In this document: in pieces, positions 55,701 through 62,402 of the stretch
Layout: each line of letters begins with the position of its first letter
How positions within the stretch are numbered: the stretch's first letter is position 1
Source: Apostichopus japonicus
Lineage: Eukaryota; Echinodermata; Holothuroidea; Aspidochirotida; Stichopodidae
Direction: 5' to 3'
Length of the DNA stretch: 64,000 nt
Assembly: GCF_037975245.1 (NCBI RefSeq)
Contig: NC_092574.1
Span: 636,001 to 700,000, forward strand
The notes under the pieces: model-generated
Seen by the model: only the letters and a program-made list of their open reading frames with translations
What the model was told of the DNA's origin: nothing
Databases searched by the model: none
Program-made: the position numbers and the translations under genes

Positions 55701-57640
55701 TTCGAATACCTATTCGAATACCTATTCAAATACCTAACAGGTATTCGAATACTTCACTCATTTACATATTTCGTCTCTGACGAAGGCTTATAGTTATTCA
55801 TATTAGTATTGGAATACTTATTTTGTACTGTGTGTTATATGGTAAATTTTCTGAATACTAAGGAAATCTTTGAATACTTATTGAATACTTATCAAATATA
55901 TTCGTGTTAGGTAAGCGTAACTTTATTAGAAAGCAGATAATCCGCTTTGTAACGATAATTGTTTGTTATACCCAGACTCGACAAAAAAAACCACACAGAA
56001 TGATTGATAAAATTGTAGGTTGACAAAACCCAGACAACCAGCTTTTGATGCTGCAGGGAGAAGAGAGGACCAAGTACTCCCATTCCTGCTCATCAACACC
56101 CCCCACTTCCCCCACCACTTGTAATCCCAACCCACTATTAAAGTGTGTTGCTTAACCTTCAAGACATACAAATAAAAAACTCAATTATGACTTTCATAAA
56201 AGATCTCTAAGAGAAATTTTTCCCACAGTTTCAACTGGTAGCTTTTCTAAGGATTTACAGTAGCCAAAAGACAATGAAACACATCTCCCAGGTGGGTAAC
56301 CTTGCCCTTGGGGTCAGGCATCAAAAAGAATATTATGGGAACTTTATCGCTGAATGTCAACATTATTAGTGCACATACATGTTAGAAAGCAAAAATCCCC
56401 TACTATGCCTTACTCCAAATCCATGGAGTCAGCAAGTCGCATCAAGACAAGCTATAATTCCAGTCAGACGTACTTTTCAACCGTTGTTATTTTCTATTCA
56501 TTTCATGGAGCAGGCTTTGCTATTGCAGGTGGCTTTCTGCTGTTACTCAGAGCCTAGTTCGACTCAGGGAAAAGCAAACAAAAGTTTGTACAGAAGCAGA
56601 ATCTTCAGAGGTGGAGAGAGTAGAGTGTAATGACTATATATTGATACAGAAGTAGACTACGCTATTTGCAAAATCAAGTTCCGTGTAAGCTAGGAGATAC
56701 AATCATTCCCAAGACAATAAAAATTCCAAACTGATTATATTGTTTGGAAACAGTTTGACAATTTCAGATAACTATTCTCAGAGGAGAGGGTCATATCAAA
56801 GATTAACTCAATCCATACCATTTACTTTGTGTTTGGAGTTGACCAATCTTGTCCATTTTCATCCCTCAACCCCCCCCCCCCCCTTCTCCATTCCCGGCTC
56901 TTTAGAAAACAGCTTAAAAAAGGAAAACTGTAACTTTCACAGGTCTCCAAAATATTCTGAAACGGAGGAGAATGAAGAAACTGTAACATAACCAGAAAAC
57001 ATTTGGCCTCACACTACTAAGTTTTACAAGCAATCCGACCACATTGGACCAAGTCCAGCTAATTCTTTACCTGTATCTCGCATGCTGCTACACAGTTGAG
57101 GGCTAGGAAGTACGCCTCCTCTATGGACCCACCACAGCAGACGATACATGGTTATGCAAGAATAGGATCTTGTTTTGGGTCCAGGGGCCCTGATGATTTG
57201 ATCCTTCTGTTCCTCCTCGACCACGATCCCCATGCAGTCATTGTACTAGATCTCAAAGCAAAGATTCAAAGCAAAAAATCAAAATCCTCCATATTCTATG
57301 ACATCTTTGCTTTTAACAATTTGCTTTGTTCAACAACTTGCAGGAAGGGTAATGCTAGGCAAACATATTGAATATTCAAAGAATATTTAAAATCCTCCAT
57401 AATCTATGACATCATTGCTTTTAAGGTAGTTTTTCTTCTTTTTCTTTTCTTTTATGTGGTCAGCAAATTTATAAAGCCAACAATGTGACAAGTCAAGCTA
57501 AAGATCTTAAAAGAAAATGATCAAAATCCAAGTAAAGAAAAATGGAACCTGCTCTAAGAATCATGAAATAATTATAAAGGTGGATACTCACAGCAGCGGC
57601 TGCTGAAGTGTGCAAGTGTTAAATGCATTTAGTACCTGGT
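34573..57640 (-). CDS. ADD: Adducin (alpha/beta/gamma family), nine exons recognised
   Basis: Adducin caps fast-growing actin ends and recruits spectrin to the membrane skeleton. Exons in coding order: 57592-57640, 57071-57245, 52820-52984, 50507-50799, 50027-50128, 49101-49161, 36151-36320, 35201-35329, 34573-34790. Landmarks: the class II aldolase-like head (HLHTSAAAA, LFLHNH, SIEEAYFLALNCVAACEIQ), the neck (EFEAMMRHMDNM, GYRTGYIY), the EKTKWLNTPNTY block, the TDPQQF ... YKKK|IRQERFGDK segment, PNPFTSMSEREI in the tail, and the C-terminal MARCKS-related cluster. Splice phases agree where exons are adjacent. The N-terminal exons, one head exon between 57245 and 57592, and at least one tail exon between 36320 and 49101 were not found. 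In-frame stops at 57619-57621 (TAA) and 36251-36253 (TAG) and frame breaks in 57071-57245 and 50507-50799 mean this could be a decaying copy or carry sequencing errors. It is not clear which vertebrate paralogue is nearest. Confidence 0.9.
34970..35001. repeat. (AC)n microsatellite in adducin intron
   Basis: Short run of AC dinucleotides flanked by acat repeats. Confidence 0.9.
35201..35329 (-). CDS. ADD: Adducin tail exon
   Basis: The acceptor is tgtcctcttcaag and the donor is GGAG|gtaata. It enters with two bases and exits in phase 1, matching both neighbours. It reads VKEIELIVQAEETEIKETK then ESEDGEKIGTQKITTKTV. It is less conserved between adducins; the assignment rests on phase, position and acidic character. 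Confidence 0.8.
35563..35885 (+). repeat. Tandem duplication of 166 bp in adducin intron
   Basis: The segment starting acagaattggagtgggaggg at 35563 recurs at 35729 and is nearly identical for about 155 bases (catgattt/caggattt and gtatgg/gtacag differences). A G-rich patch precedes it (35528-35540). Confidence 0.9.
36151..36320 (-). CDS. ADD: Adducin tail exon with in-frame TAG
   Basis: The acceptor is tgccctcctcag and the donor is TCAAG|gtttgt. It enters with one base and exits in phase 1. It reads QSTKTLKSTPSLKGIIQREY, QD, then TAG (36251-36253), then AVLYTAYAPNPFTSM and SEREILDYKKEIADKTGQ. SLKGIIQREY and APNPFTSM on both sides of the stop match the adducin tail (KGIIQKEY ... PNPF in the human protein), so the stop interrupts conserved sequence. 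Confidence 0.9.
36330..37182. other. Adducin intron, nothing recognised
   Basis: AT-rich sequence, short TA run at 36550-36565; no exon recognised. Confidence 0.5.
37188..37419 (+). repeat. 5' LTR (232 bp)
   Basis: Begins TGTTGGATAG and ends GACCGACACAACA. It lacks 22 bases found in the 3' LTR; the missing piece lies between two tcaat copies, consistent with slippage or recombination at a short direct repeat. A handful of single-base differences separate the two LTRs. Confidence 0.96.
37417..37440 (+). other. Putative primer-binding site
   Basis: The sequence actggcgacgaggat directly follows the 5' LTR, where minus-strand synthesis is primed in LTR retrotransposons. I cannot name the tRNA. 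Confidence 0.55.
37491..37909 (+). pseudogene. gag: gag, 5' part of LTR element, frameshifted
   Basis: It starts MASNMLKVEIYDPDVEIW and continues with the gag pattern of Mag-type elements (KVAILLSSMGAKGYGLLKNL, then LLERFRFYNYNQRS and later LKDALCDWFVCGI). One frame change near 37590 (in QANG) and an in-frame stop after EFWA interrupt it. At 37910 the foldback element begins. The 3' part continues after 41727. Confidence 0.85.
37915..38200 (+). repeat. Left minisatellite arm of foldback element
   Basis: About 17-18 units of a 14-17-bp repeat with core ggacaaatacccccc. Unit length varies, so all frames contain proline/threonine-rich translations that are not genes. Confidence 0.93.
38201..41458. 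other. Interior of foldback element
   Basis: No transposase-like frame was recognised. Contains a short palindrome atggaggacctccat (about 38514), poly-G at about 38600, poly-C at about 40707 and a SINE-like segment at 40795-41035. Confidence 0.6.
40795..41035 (+). mobile_element. tRNA-related SINE-like element
   Basis: The 5' part has a Leu/Ser-tRNA-like A box (aggccgagtggctaatgc, 40797). The body carries ccttgggcaaggcac and aggtgtataaatgggtacct, motifs recurrent in SINEs of marine invertebrates. The 3' end ggccgtgccatataaagcgctata is similar to CR1/L2 tails, followed by an acataaca tract. I do not see a clear B box. Confidence 0.6.
41460..41722 (-). repeat. Right minisatellite arm of foldback element
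   Basis: About 16 units of the reverse-complement repeat (gggggtatttgtccgg), inverted relative to the left arm. Confidence 0.93.
41728..42109 (+). pseudogene. gag: gag 3' part with two zinc knuckles
   Basis: After the second target-duplication copy it reads NIQKRLLSEDDSLTLDNAV and MESAAKNA, then a stop and frame change near 41866. Two CX2CX4HX4C knuckles follow: CSCCVKPGHFKKDC and CHVCDCVGHLKAVC (41890-41998). A basic tail ends in TAA at 42107-42109. Confidence 0.88.
42109..42573 (+). pseudogene. pol: RNase H remnant and connection region of pol
   Basis: The region begins SQIERETLTIVYGVC (about 42112), then NHKPLKFLFDPNKGIPVL and RLQRWAILLSGYEYDIQYR, all hallmarks of the Ty3/gypsy RNase H end. 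Protease and the whole reverse transcriptase are absent, so the element lost about 2 kb between gag and this point. A stop at 42571-42573 and a frame change separate it from the integrase. Confidence 0.85.
42552..43490 (+). pseudogene. pol: Integrase, DDE catalytic triad retained
   Basis: The frame is open for 312 codons. It has an N-terminal HHCC zinc domain (LHASHPG ... ESCNACQ), then a catalytic core with D in HVDFAGP, D in SDNGPQF and E in GEAERF at D(35)E spacing, and a C-terminal part with VGEKVMVLDF. It ends in a stop within the usual GP.TY block (ILKYWVL), beyond which the frame shifts. Integrase joins element DNA to the host genome. Although its core is intact, it lacks the rest of pol and could not be made as usual. 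Confidence 0.93.
43500..43872 (+). pseudogene. pol: C-terminal tail of pol
   Basis: Remnants DVWKRHINQIRSRS (about 43516-43560) and, later, NLRRSSRTRKQFVPFNIS ending in TGA at 43870-43872. A basic RRSSRTRK end is common in this group. The polypurine tract lies 125 bases on. Confidence 0.75.
43997..44009 (+). other. Polypurine tract
   Basis: The run agaaggggaggaa lies directly before the 3' LTR, the normal site where plus-strand synthesis begins. Confidence 0.85.
44010..44263 (+). repeat. 3' LTR (254 bp)
   Basis: Begins TGTTGGATAG and ends GACCGACACAACA like the 5' LTR, with 22 extra bases (ttgtgttatagtgttttgtc region). Followed by the target duplication GATAT. Confidence 0.96.
44270..49100. 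other. Adducin intron, nothing recognised
   Basis: About 4.8 kb without a supported exon. C-rich run at 46738-46752, poly-T at 47192, G-rich run at 48113-48130. At least one adducin tail exon (two-base entry, phase-2 exit) should lie here or nearer 36.4-37.2 kb, but I could not find it. Confidence 0.45.
49101..49161 (-). CDS. ADD: Adducin exon (IRQERFGDK segment)
   Basis: The acceptor is tttgaatttcag and the donor is GCAG|gtataa. It reads IRQERFGDKTHRGPISEVLA, enters in phase 0 and leaves in phase 1. It matches the adducin segment KIREQN..D.KTAGPQSQVL. Confidence 0.92.
49162..50026. other. Adducin intron, nothing recognised
   Basis: Contains a short repeat of ctacctacgtggggagtccgct-like sequence at about 49740-49800. 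No exon recognised. Confidence 0.5.
50027..50128 (-). CDS. ADD: Adducin exon (TDPQQF segment)
   Basis: The acceptor is catttttcacag and the donor is AAGAAG|gttaaa. It is 34 codons, phase 0 to 0. It reads WVGDKDPKSGDAVAITDPQQ then FARRGQDHKEYKKK, corresponding to the adducin PNQFVPL.T.P.EV.E.RNK region, and joins IRQERFGDK directly. Confidence 0.88.
50507..50799 (-). CDS. ADD: Adducin neck/tail exon with frame break
   Basis: The acceptor is tttattttgtgacag. In the required phase it reads GYRTGYIY, the conserved adducin GYRTGYPY block. Within about 15 bases the conserved sequence moves to the next frame (KPFVRHELKPKSDVGYPA, then MLNRRQAGEKTKWLNTPNTY). EKTKWLNTPNTY corresponds to EKTRWLN(T/S)PNTY of vertebrate adducins. 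The donor is probably CACCTGA|gtagta. A one-base indel near 50780 explains the break. Confidence 0.93.
51341..51356. repeat. Target-site duplication of LINE (left copy)
   Basis: CTGAACGAAGCTACCT at 51341-51356 recurs exactly at 52558-52573 on the other side of the LINE fragment. Confidence 0.95.
51357..52557 (-). mobile_element. 5'-truncated L1/Tx1-like LINE
   Basis: The insertion is bounded by the 16-bp target duplication (51341-51356 and 52558-52573). The poly-A tail is seen as T's at 51357-51366 on the plus strand. The minus-strand frame is the C-terminal part of an L1/Tx1-type ORF2: GGFDMTDIESFIKSLNCSWV (about 52545-52490), YLKQFGGAFPFKCNF after a one-base shift in a T-run near 52448, then WNKIFRLPYTAV, LRFLHRILGIDSLL and a CCHC motif CSFCKNADETLIHLFYNC. 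The RT core is missing through 5' truncation. It lies in an adducin intron in the sense orientation. Confidence 0.92.
51424..52446 (-). pseudogene. LINE ORF2 C-terminal domain
   Basis: A 340-codon frame, the longest in the window. It carries the CX2C...H...C knuckle near residue 230 that lies at the end of L1/Tx1 ORF2 proteins and is involved in RNA binding. It begins inside the conserved block and so is not a complete protein. Confidence 0.9.
52820..52984 (-). CDS. ADD: Adducin exon (EFEAMMRHMDNM)
   Basis: The acceptor is ttattcgtgacag and the donor is AATATG|gtaaga. It is exactly 55 codons, phase 0 to 0. It reads IQAVGLDNVIHLPDEVRDKV and ends SELEFEAMMRHMDNM, the conserved adducin EFEALMRMLDNL segment at the end of the head domain. 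No frame break. Confidence 0.95.
52990..54180. other. Adducin intron, nothing recognised
   Basis: Unique AT-rich sequence, no exon with good signals. Confidence 0.5.
54209..55376 (+). CDS. Compact two-exon gene of unknown function, nested in adducin intron
   Basis: Exon 1 runs from about 54209 (acceptor tttatcccacag) or from the ATG at 54239 to 54469 (donor AGTG|gtatgt). Exon 2 runs from 55211 (acceptor tttatgttcag) to the TAG at 55330-55332. The junction is phase 1 and keeps the frame. A polyadenylation signal AATAAA lies at 55371-55376. From ATG 54239 the protein is about 117 residues: MDVQNLLQLSKNMENIV, then CVIYWITKDQQVSTEPLSSV, CLIKWRGKGPYSRKIIKISG, and a basic end NAPRYMKLKKL. The middle resembles the Tudor-like beta-barrel segment (YW....VS..PLSSI, .IKW..KG.Y.GKI..I.G) found before BEN domains in many invertebrate proteins, but that is from memory and no BEN domain is present. 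It lies on the strand opposite adducin. Confidence 0.65.
55371..55376 (+). terminator. Polyadenylation signal AATAAA
   Basis: Canonical hexamer 39 bases after the stop codon of the compact gene. Confidence 0.65.
55480..55910. repeat. Region of interspersed TATTCGAATA-type motifs
   Basis: About fifteen copies of palindromic attcgaata-like motifs in both orientations. An imperfect long inverted repeat is present: ataagtattcgtcagag (about 55600) against ctctgacgaaggcttat (about 55773). Three direct copies of tacctattcgaa occur at 55695-55730. Confidence 0.75.
55911..57070. other. Adducin intron, nothing recognised
   Basis: Poly-C tract at about 56870-56883; no exon recognised. Confidence 0.5.
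57071..57245 (-). CDS. ADD: Adducin head exon with two frame breaks
   Basis: The acceptor is ttgagatctag and the donor is ATACAG|gtaaag. It begins YNDCMGIVVEEEQKDQIIR (human adducin alpha: YHDYHGILVDEEEK). After a one-base shift it reads QNKILFLHNHVSSAVVG. After another shift it ends SIEEAYFLALNCVAACEIQ (conserved SVEEAF...L..ACEIQ). Splice phase into the next exon (52984) is 0, as expected. Confidence 0.93.
57281..57426 (+). repeat. Short direct repeat in adducin intron
   Basis: aaatcctccatattctatga at about 57281 recurs, with one change, at about 57390 (aaatcctccataatctatga), both followed by catc.ttgctttta. Confidence 0.85.
57592..57640 (-). CDS. ADD: Adducin head exon (HLHT) with in-frame TAA
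   Basis: The acceptor is aatatttccag and the donor is GCTGCT|gtgagt. It enters with one base. It reads PGTKCI, TAA (57619-57621), HLHTSAAAA. The vertebrate protein has ARPDVKC(V/I)(V/I)H(I/L)HTPA.AAV here, so a residue of the conserved hydrophobic pair is replaced by a stop. It is short, but identity on both sides of the stop is clear. Confidence 0.85.
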
Positions 57641-57649
57641 CTGGAAATA

Positions 57650-58560
57650 TTATTATTATTACTATTGCTTTGGCAGACTTTTAACTTTGAACACTATCTA
57701 TCAATATGTAGCAACTGCTTTGAAGTTGATGAGAAAAACATCTTTTGGCCGAGAAGCATCCAACATTGGGGTTATTCCACTCATCTCCAGAAGTTATCTG
57801 TTGATCCCAAAAAAAATCCCTTAGTTCATTGTTGCCTTTAAATAAAACAGTGAGTGACTTAATTATTTAGATTACACAAAAGAAGGCAAAACTATATCAA
57901 GAAAGACAATTGATCAAGTTAGCCATTAGCTAGCATTTGAAAGCAGTAGAGAAGACCAGCATATGCAGAGAAGCCTCCTTGATAATTGAAACATACACTG
58001 TTGTTCAATAACTCTATAAACACTACCTGGCAATTGATTGGACATTGTTTATATGTAAAGGATTGGGTGGTTAGAGGAGTCTGGTTGCGACATCCAAGGG
58101 GGGGGGGGGGAGATATAGTATGGCAAGGGAAGGCAGAACTCAGTTTTTCTCTTTAAGAGCTGGTATTTTGTTCCCCACTAGCAAGCTCTACATAAAAAAA
58201 TAGGAGGAAAAGGAAAACAAATGTGTAATAAACAATGCTTGATAAAATCATAAACTAGCTTTTAAATGTTAGAACACTCCTTTAATGCTCAGAAAATATT
58301 AAAGAGTGAATGGCTCCTTTAATATTAAGGAGTAGAAGGCTCTTTTAAATGCTTATGCCATGCAACCCACAATGCATCTCATGTCAAAAATTAACATTCT
58401 ATTCTAAAAATCATGGCTATAACCGACATATGATCAAAAAAATAAGATATAAAATCTTAAATTTGTCCAAAATCCATAACCATCTAAAAAAATATTTGCT
58501 TTGTCAATAGATGATAGCTGAAGGGAATCAATACAGCTTATTTACAAAGAAGTAAATTAA
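57650..58560. other. Nothing recognised
   Basis: Upstream adducin exons were expected here but not found. G-run at 58100-58110. AT-rich. Confidence 0.45.
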
Positions 58561-58564
58561 TTTA

Positions 58565-58794
58565 CTGTTCCAAAACCACGATTGAAGAACTATGGTTACA
58601 GAAGCTTCCAATACTCTGGGTCTTATCTCTGGAACAAGTTACCAGATCACATTCGAACATGTTATAAATTTTCTACTTTCAAAAGTCTACTTAAGACCCA
58701 TTTTTTCACTTGTTCTTTTGTAAATTAATTTACTTCTTTGTAAAGCGCTTTGAGCAGTAACTTTTGTTTACTGATTTGGCGCTATATAAGTCTC

Positions 58795-58825
<31 letters not shown>

Positions 58826-58832
58826 TATTACA
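58565..58832 (+). mobile_element. CR1/L2-type LINE 3' end
   Basis: One open frame reads NYGYRSFQYSGSYLWNKLPD and STFKSLLKTHFF and ends in TAA, the usual C-terminus of CR1/L2 reverse transcriptases. It is followed by aaagcgctttgagc, ggcgctatataagt and ATT triplets (58796-58830), the typical 3' end. The 5' end is truncated. The coding remnant has no break, so this is younger than the copies at 7.7-9.8 kb. Confidence 0.9.
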
Positions 58833-58839
58833 ACTCTAA

Positions 58840-59211
58840 GTGTACATATGACCAACTAATCCCAGTGCCATGGAATACTATTATGTACCAACGCCAACAA
58901 CATTATGAACACAACAGTTACCTTTATCGAACACATGGACACGGCCATCTTATACTACAAAAACTTGTGATAAAACTGAGGGTGCTACTGGCAAATACCG
59001 CAGAATATGTACAACCTATCTAGCCTTATGCTGTCTACCAACAGAAATCACCTACAATATAAAAATGAAATGCAAGCAAATATGAATACTTGTAACGTCT
59101 TCTCTCACATGCTGAAATAATTATTGGATCTAGTACAGTAGTAGCAGGCATATCACATAATATAACACATGCTTGGACCTAAGATGTTTAAAAAGTGAGG
59201 AACGAACTTAC
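58840..59211. other. Nothing recognised
   Basis: Unique sequence between the LINE tail and the next exon candidate. Confidence 0.5.
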
Positions 59212-59292
59212 CTGATTGTACCTGGTCTCCATAGCTGCCCTCAGCATACACTGCAAACGTACATTTTCTGCAACACCTAACTTCACGTCAAA
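59212..59292 (-). CDS. Exon of an unidentified minus-strand gene
   Basis: The acceptor is gctttttttgtag and the donor is AATCAG|gtaagt (perfect consensus). It is exactly 27 codons, phase 0 to 0: FDVKLGVAENVRLQCMLRAA then METRYNQ. It joins the phase-0 end of the exon at 61412. It does not resemble any part of adducin that I know, and lies upstream of adducin's first recognised exon on the same strand. Confidence 0.55.
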
Positions 59293-59549
59293 CTACAAAA
59301 AAAGCATCATATCAGTCAAAATCTTAGAAAAGTTACAAATGAAACATGTTTTTACCTCATAGAGCTTTTGATGATAAACTGACACAGGGAATGTTGATTA
59401 AAAATAACAGATATTTTTGGATATATACATAAATCTTAGATTTCGTGTATAAACCACGTTGTCAATGGTCCTGACCACAAACTTTTTCAGGTCCCTTACC
59501 CGCAACTTCCTTGAGTTTTGAAGGCTGAAATTGTATACACCAGTTTGAA

Positions 59550-59905
59550 CGGCCGCATTGCAAATAAATTAACGCATATCCCTACACTAGTTTGGAGGGC
59601 TGAAATTGCAAATAAACTAGTGCATATCCCTACACTAGTTTGAAGGGCTGCATTGCAAATAAATTAGTGCATATCCCTACACTAGTTTAGAGGGCTGAAA
59701 TTGTAAATAAACTAGTGCATATCCCTACACTAGTTTGGAGGGCTGAAATTGCAATTATAACTATTGCATATCCCTACACTAGTTTGGAGGGCTGAAATTG
59801 TGCATATCCCTACACTAGTTTGGAGGGCTGAAATTGCAATTAACTAGTGCATAACCCTACACTAGTTTGGAGGGCTAAAATTGCAATTAACTAGTGCATA
59901 ACCCT
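59550..59905 (+). repeat. 48-bp minisatellite, about 7 copies
   Basis: The unit CCTACACTAGTTTGGAGGGC plus tgaaattgcaaataaactag and tgcatatc repeats with a 47-48 base period, with shortened copies near 59780-59830. Confidence 0.93.
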
Positions 59906-59909
59906 ACAT

Positions 59910-61411
59910 ATAAATAGACCTATCAAAAAGCCCAATGCTTGAGATCAATTTTAAGTTGGTCTGACTTCATGAAGTCCTATTTTTATGTTGACACAGAAAG
60001 GAACTATGTACTAAGATCCAGATCCACTGGATATTACATTTTAAAAGAAAACAGAGAAAAGGAAAAACTCTTCCCAGTGGCTGCACTGTTCCCCGGAGAC
60101 CTATTCTTTGGGAGTTTGAGTCGCAAGCCCTCTAGCCACCGATTTACATGGGCGCCCCTCCCTCTGCCAGAGCCTCCTCCCGGTTTAAAAAGTCTAGCTT
60201 ATCTAGATTTTAAGTTATTTTTTGAGTAGGTTAATTCATTATGTACTAATGATGGAGATTTGGAAAAAGGGAGTCCGGGAGAAGGTTTTTTTTTTAAATG
60301 TTTCAAAAGATTGTTATTCATTGGAGCTAAGAACGTAAAATTCTGAACTTGAAAATCAAGAACGAAAAAATTACATGTACAAACAGGAGTACAGAATAAA
60401 GAAGCAGAAAAAAGTGCGGGAAGCCAAAAAACAAATTCAAAAGAATGTAATAAAAATATATATCACATTGTAAATGTTAAGATTGCACAGATCAAAACAA
60501 AGACTTAAAGCAATGAATGAAACAAAATGGAAGAGAAAGCAATGAAAGAGAATGAAATATTTGGATTTTATGAGGATAACTTTCCAGGGTCTGGCTCTAA
60601 TGTACTGGAAGGAATACCGGCCTTTCTATATAGACATCTAATTTGGTAGAAGAGTAGGTACAAATACCATTGCAGGGATATTTGTCTGGTTTGGTGGTAA
60701 ATATAACACATTTTACCATGCCCCGAACTGACTTCAATTCATTAAGGGCATTAAAGCAATAAACATCCACTATCTTTGTGTCAAAATATGAGCTCTCTGT
60801 TACATATGTGATGGTGTGTTAACACATTGCATAGAACTCCTGACTATTCTGTCATCTGTGAATAGGACTGCATAAAGCAATTTTAGTCTAGTATGTTAAT
60901 TATTTAATGATGTCTATTTTCCTCAAGATGAGCTTCATTCTCAAAAGTTATACCTATACTTACATTTTATGCCTTTGTTTGCTAGCTGGGTCATCTACTT
61001 GGTTAATTTCAGTGGAACAGGTGTCACTTAACTGTGTCTTCTCCTCTTTACTGCTTGCATGTGTTCCTCTCATTCCTTAATTTGTCCATCAACTTCATGC
61101 TCCAGTACTCCTGTTTCAAAAGGAATTATAAATAATATCGAATGCTCTATGTTCACATACTGGGTAATCACCAATCACAATAAATCCCATTCCAACCCCA
61201 TAGCTTCACGCACACACACACATCTAATCAAATACACACACATGCTGTTCAAAAGCTATTATTTCCTATTCACAGTTGGTTTGGTCTACCAAACACTCTG
61301 AAATTCTCTACAAAGACAACGATGCACAGAGCTGACCTTGACAACCTAGGATAAGGAATTATATTTTACCCAGCCCAGCCACAATAGCATGTGCATATAA
61401 ACATTACTTAC
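59910..61411. other. Nothing recognised
   Basis: AT-rich sequence with small AAAAG-rich tracts; no supported gene. A short open frame at 59939-60229 has no splice or family support. Confidence 0.45.
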
Positions 61412-61573
61412 TACAGGATGAGCTCCAGGTATGGCTGCCTTTCCCAGGAATGGGTACACCCCGCTGCCTCTGAGTAGTGGGCAGTTCAAGTGCAGCTCGT
61501 AGATAGCTCAGCAGCATCTCTCTTCCCAGTCCTGCTGTCAGCACACTTCAAAAGTCAGCCAACCAGTTTGGAC
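61412..61573 (-). CDS. Exon of an unidentified minus-strand gene, frame-broken
   Basis: The acceptor is tttcattacag and the donor is CCTGTA|gtaagt. It is 162 bases, phase 0 to 0 as a whole. It starts VQTGWLTFEVC, then a stop. A neighbouring frame reads LTAGLGREMLLS, and the original frame resumes with AIYELHLNCPLLRGSGVYPF then LGKAAIPGAHPV. Two compensating single-base breaks would explain this. I do not recognise the protein. Confidence 0.45.
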
Positions 61574-61579
61574 CTGTAA

Positions 61580-62060
61580 TGAAAGAAATTAATGAAAATG
61601 ATATAGAGGGGTCTAATTAAGAAGACACTGCAACTGCATGGCCTCTCTAAAGACTCTCCAATTTCAGGCAGAATATGATCATCAATATCACAACCCTCTG
61701 AGTAATGCAAGAATTAAGACTCCATTTGCTCCTGCAAGCCAATGCAGAGATGTAATAGTTGAGAATGTCACCATGGATACATGTTATTGATTACCATCAC
61801 AGTAACAAGTTGTGCTTAATGGGTGAAATGAAAAGAAGAAGGGATCACAAGGTACAATGTCCAGGCAATGAGAGCTGTTCAGCAAAGATGCCCTATTTCG
61901 GAGACGAACAAAACGGTGGAAAGATTTGTGAATCCAAATTACTTACAGGTAAGAATCCACTAATGGTAAAGTGTCTCACAACTGATGCTTATGGCAAGGC
62001 ATGTTAAGGGTTCAGTAGTACAATGGCTGTAACTACTCATTCTGAAACAGAGAACCTGTT
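61580..62060. other. Nothing recognised
   Basis: Unique sequence upstream of the MITE; a weak open frame at 61759-62007 has no support. Confidence 0.45.
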
Positions 62061-62070
62061 AGATCAAGTT

Positions 62071-62394
62071 CAGTGGCGGAGGCTTCATACAGTCGGGGGG
62101 GGGGGTGGATGCCTCCCTGCCAGACTCAAAATGGACTGCTGGCGCCCTTTTCAGCTTTTTACCACTTTTTACTTATTCGCGATTATTGACTTTTTATTAC
62201 ACTCTCATCTACCTATTGACATTTGTCACATTATCTGCAAAGGGTCAATTCCGGCGATCTAGGGAGTAACTTTACTCAAAAAAATTCTGTACACTCCGCG
62301 CCAACCTTTGGTGGCGCTCCGCTTAGATAGTGTCGAAAGCGCCCCTACAGACCCTTCTCGCCCCCCCTGACCAATACCCCTAGCTCCGCCACTG
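62071..62394. mobile_element. hAT-type MITE (324 bp)
   Basis: Terminal inverted repeats CAGTGGCGGAG (62071-62081) and CTCCGCCACTG (62384-62394) are flanked by a perfect 8-bp target duplication ATCAAGTT (62063-62070 and 62395-62402). CAGTG-type ends and an 8-bp duplication are the marks of the hAT superfamily. The interior is G-rich at the left, C-rich at the right, and holds no transposase, so it is non-autonomous. Confidence 0.93.
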
Positions 62395-62402
62395 ATCAAG
62401 TT

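Noticed and set aside
59939-60229. 96-codon open frame next to the 48-bp minisatellite
   Set aside because: No motif or homology recognised and no supporting promoter or splice signal; treated as chance.
61759-62007. 82-codon open frame on the plus strand
   Set aside because: No family resemblance, no splice support and codon content like random AT-rich sequence; overlaps nothing conserved.
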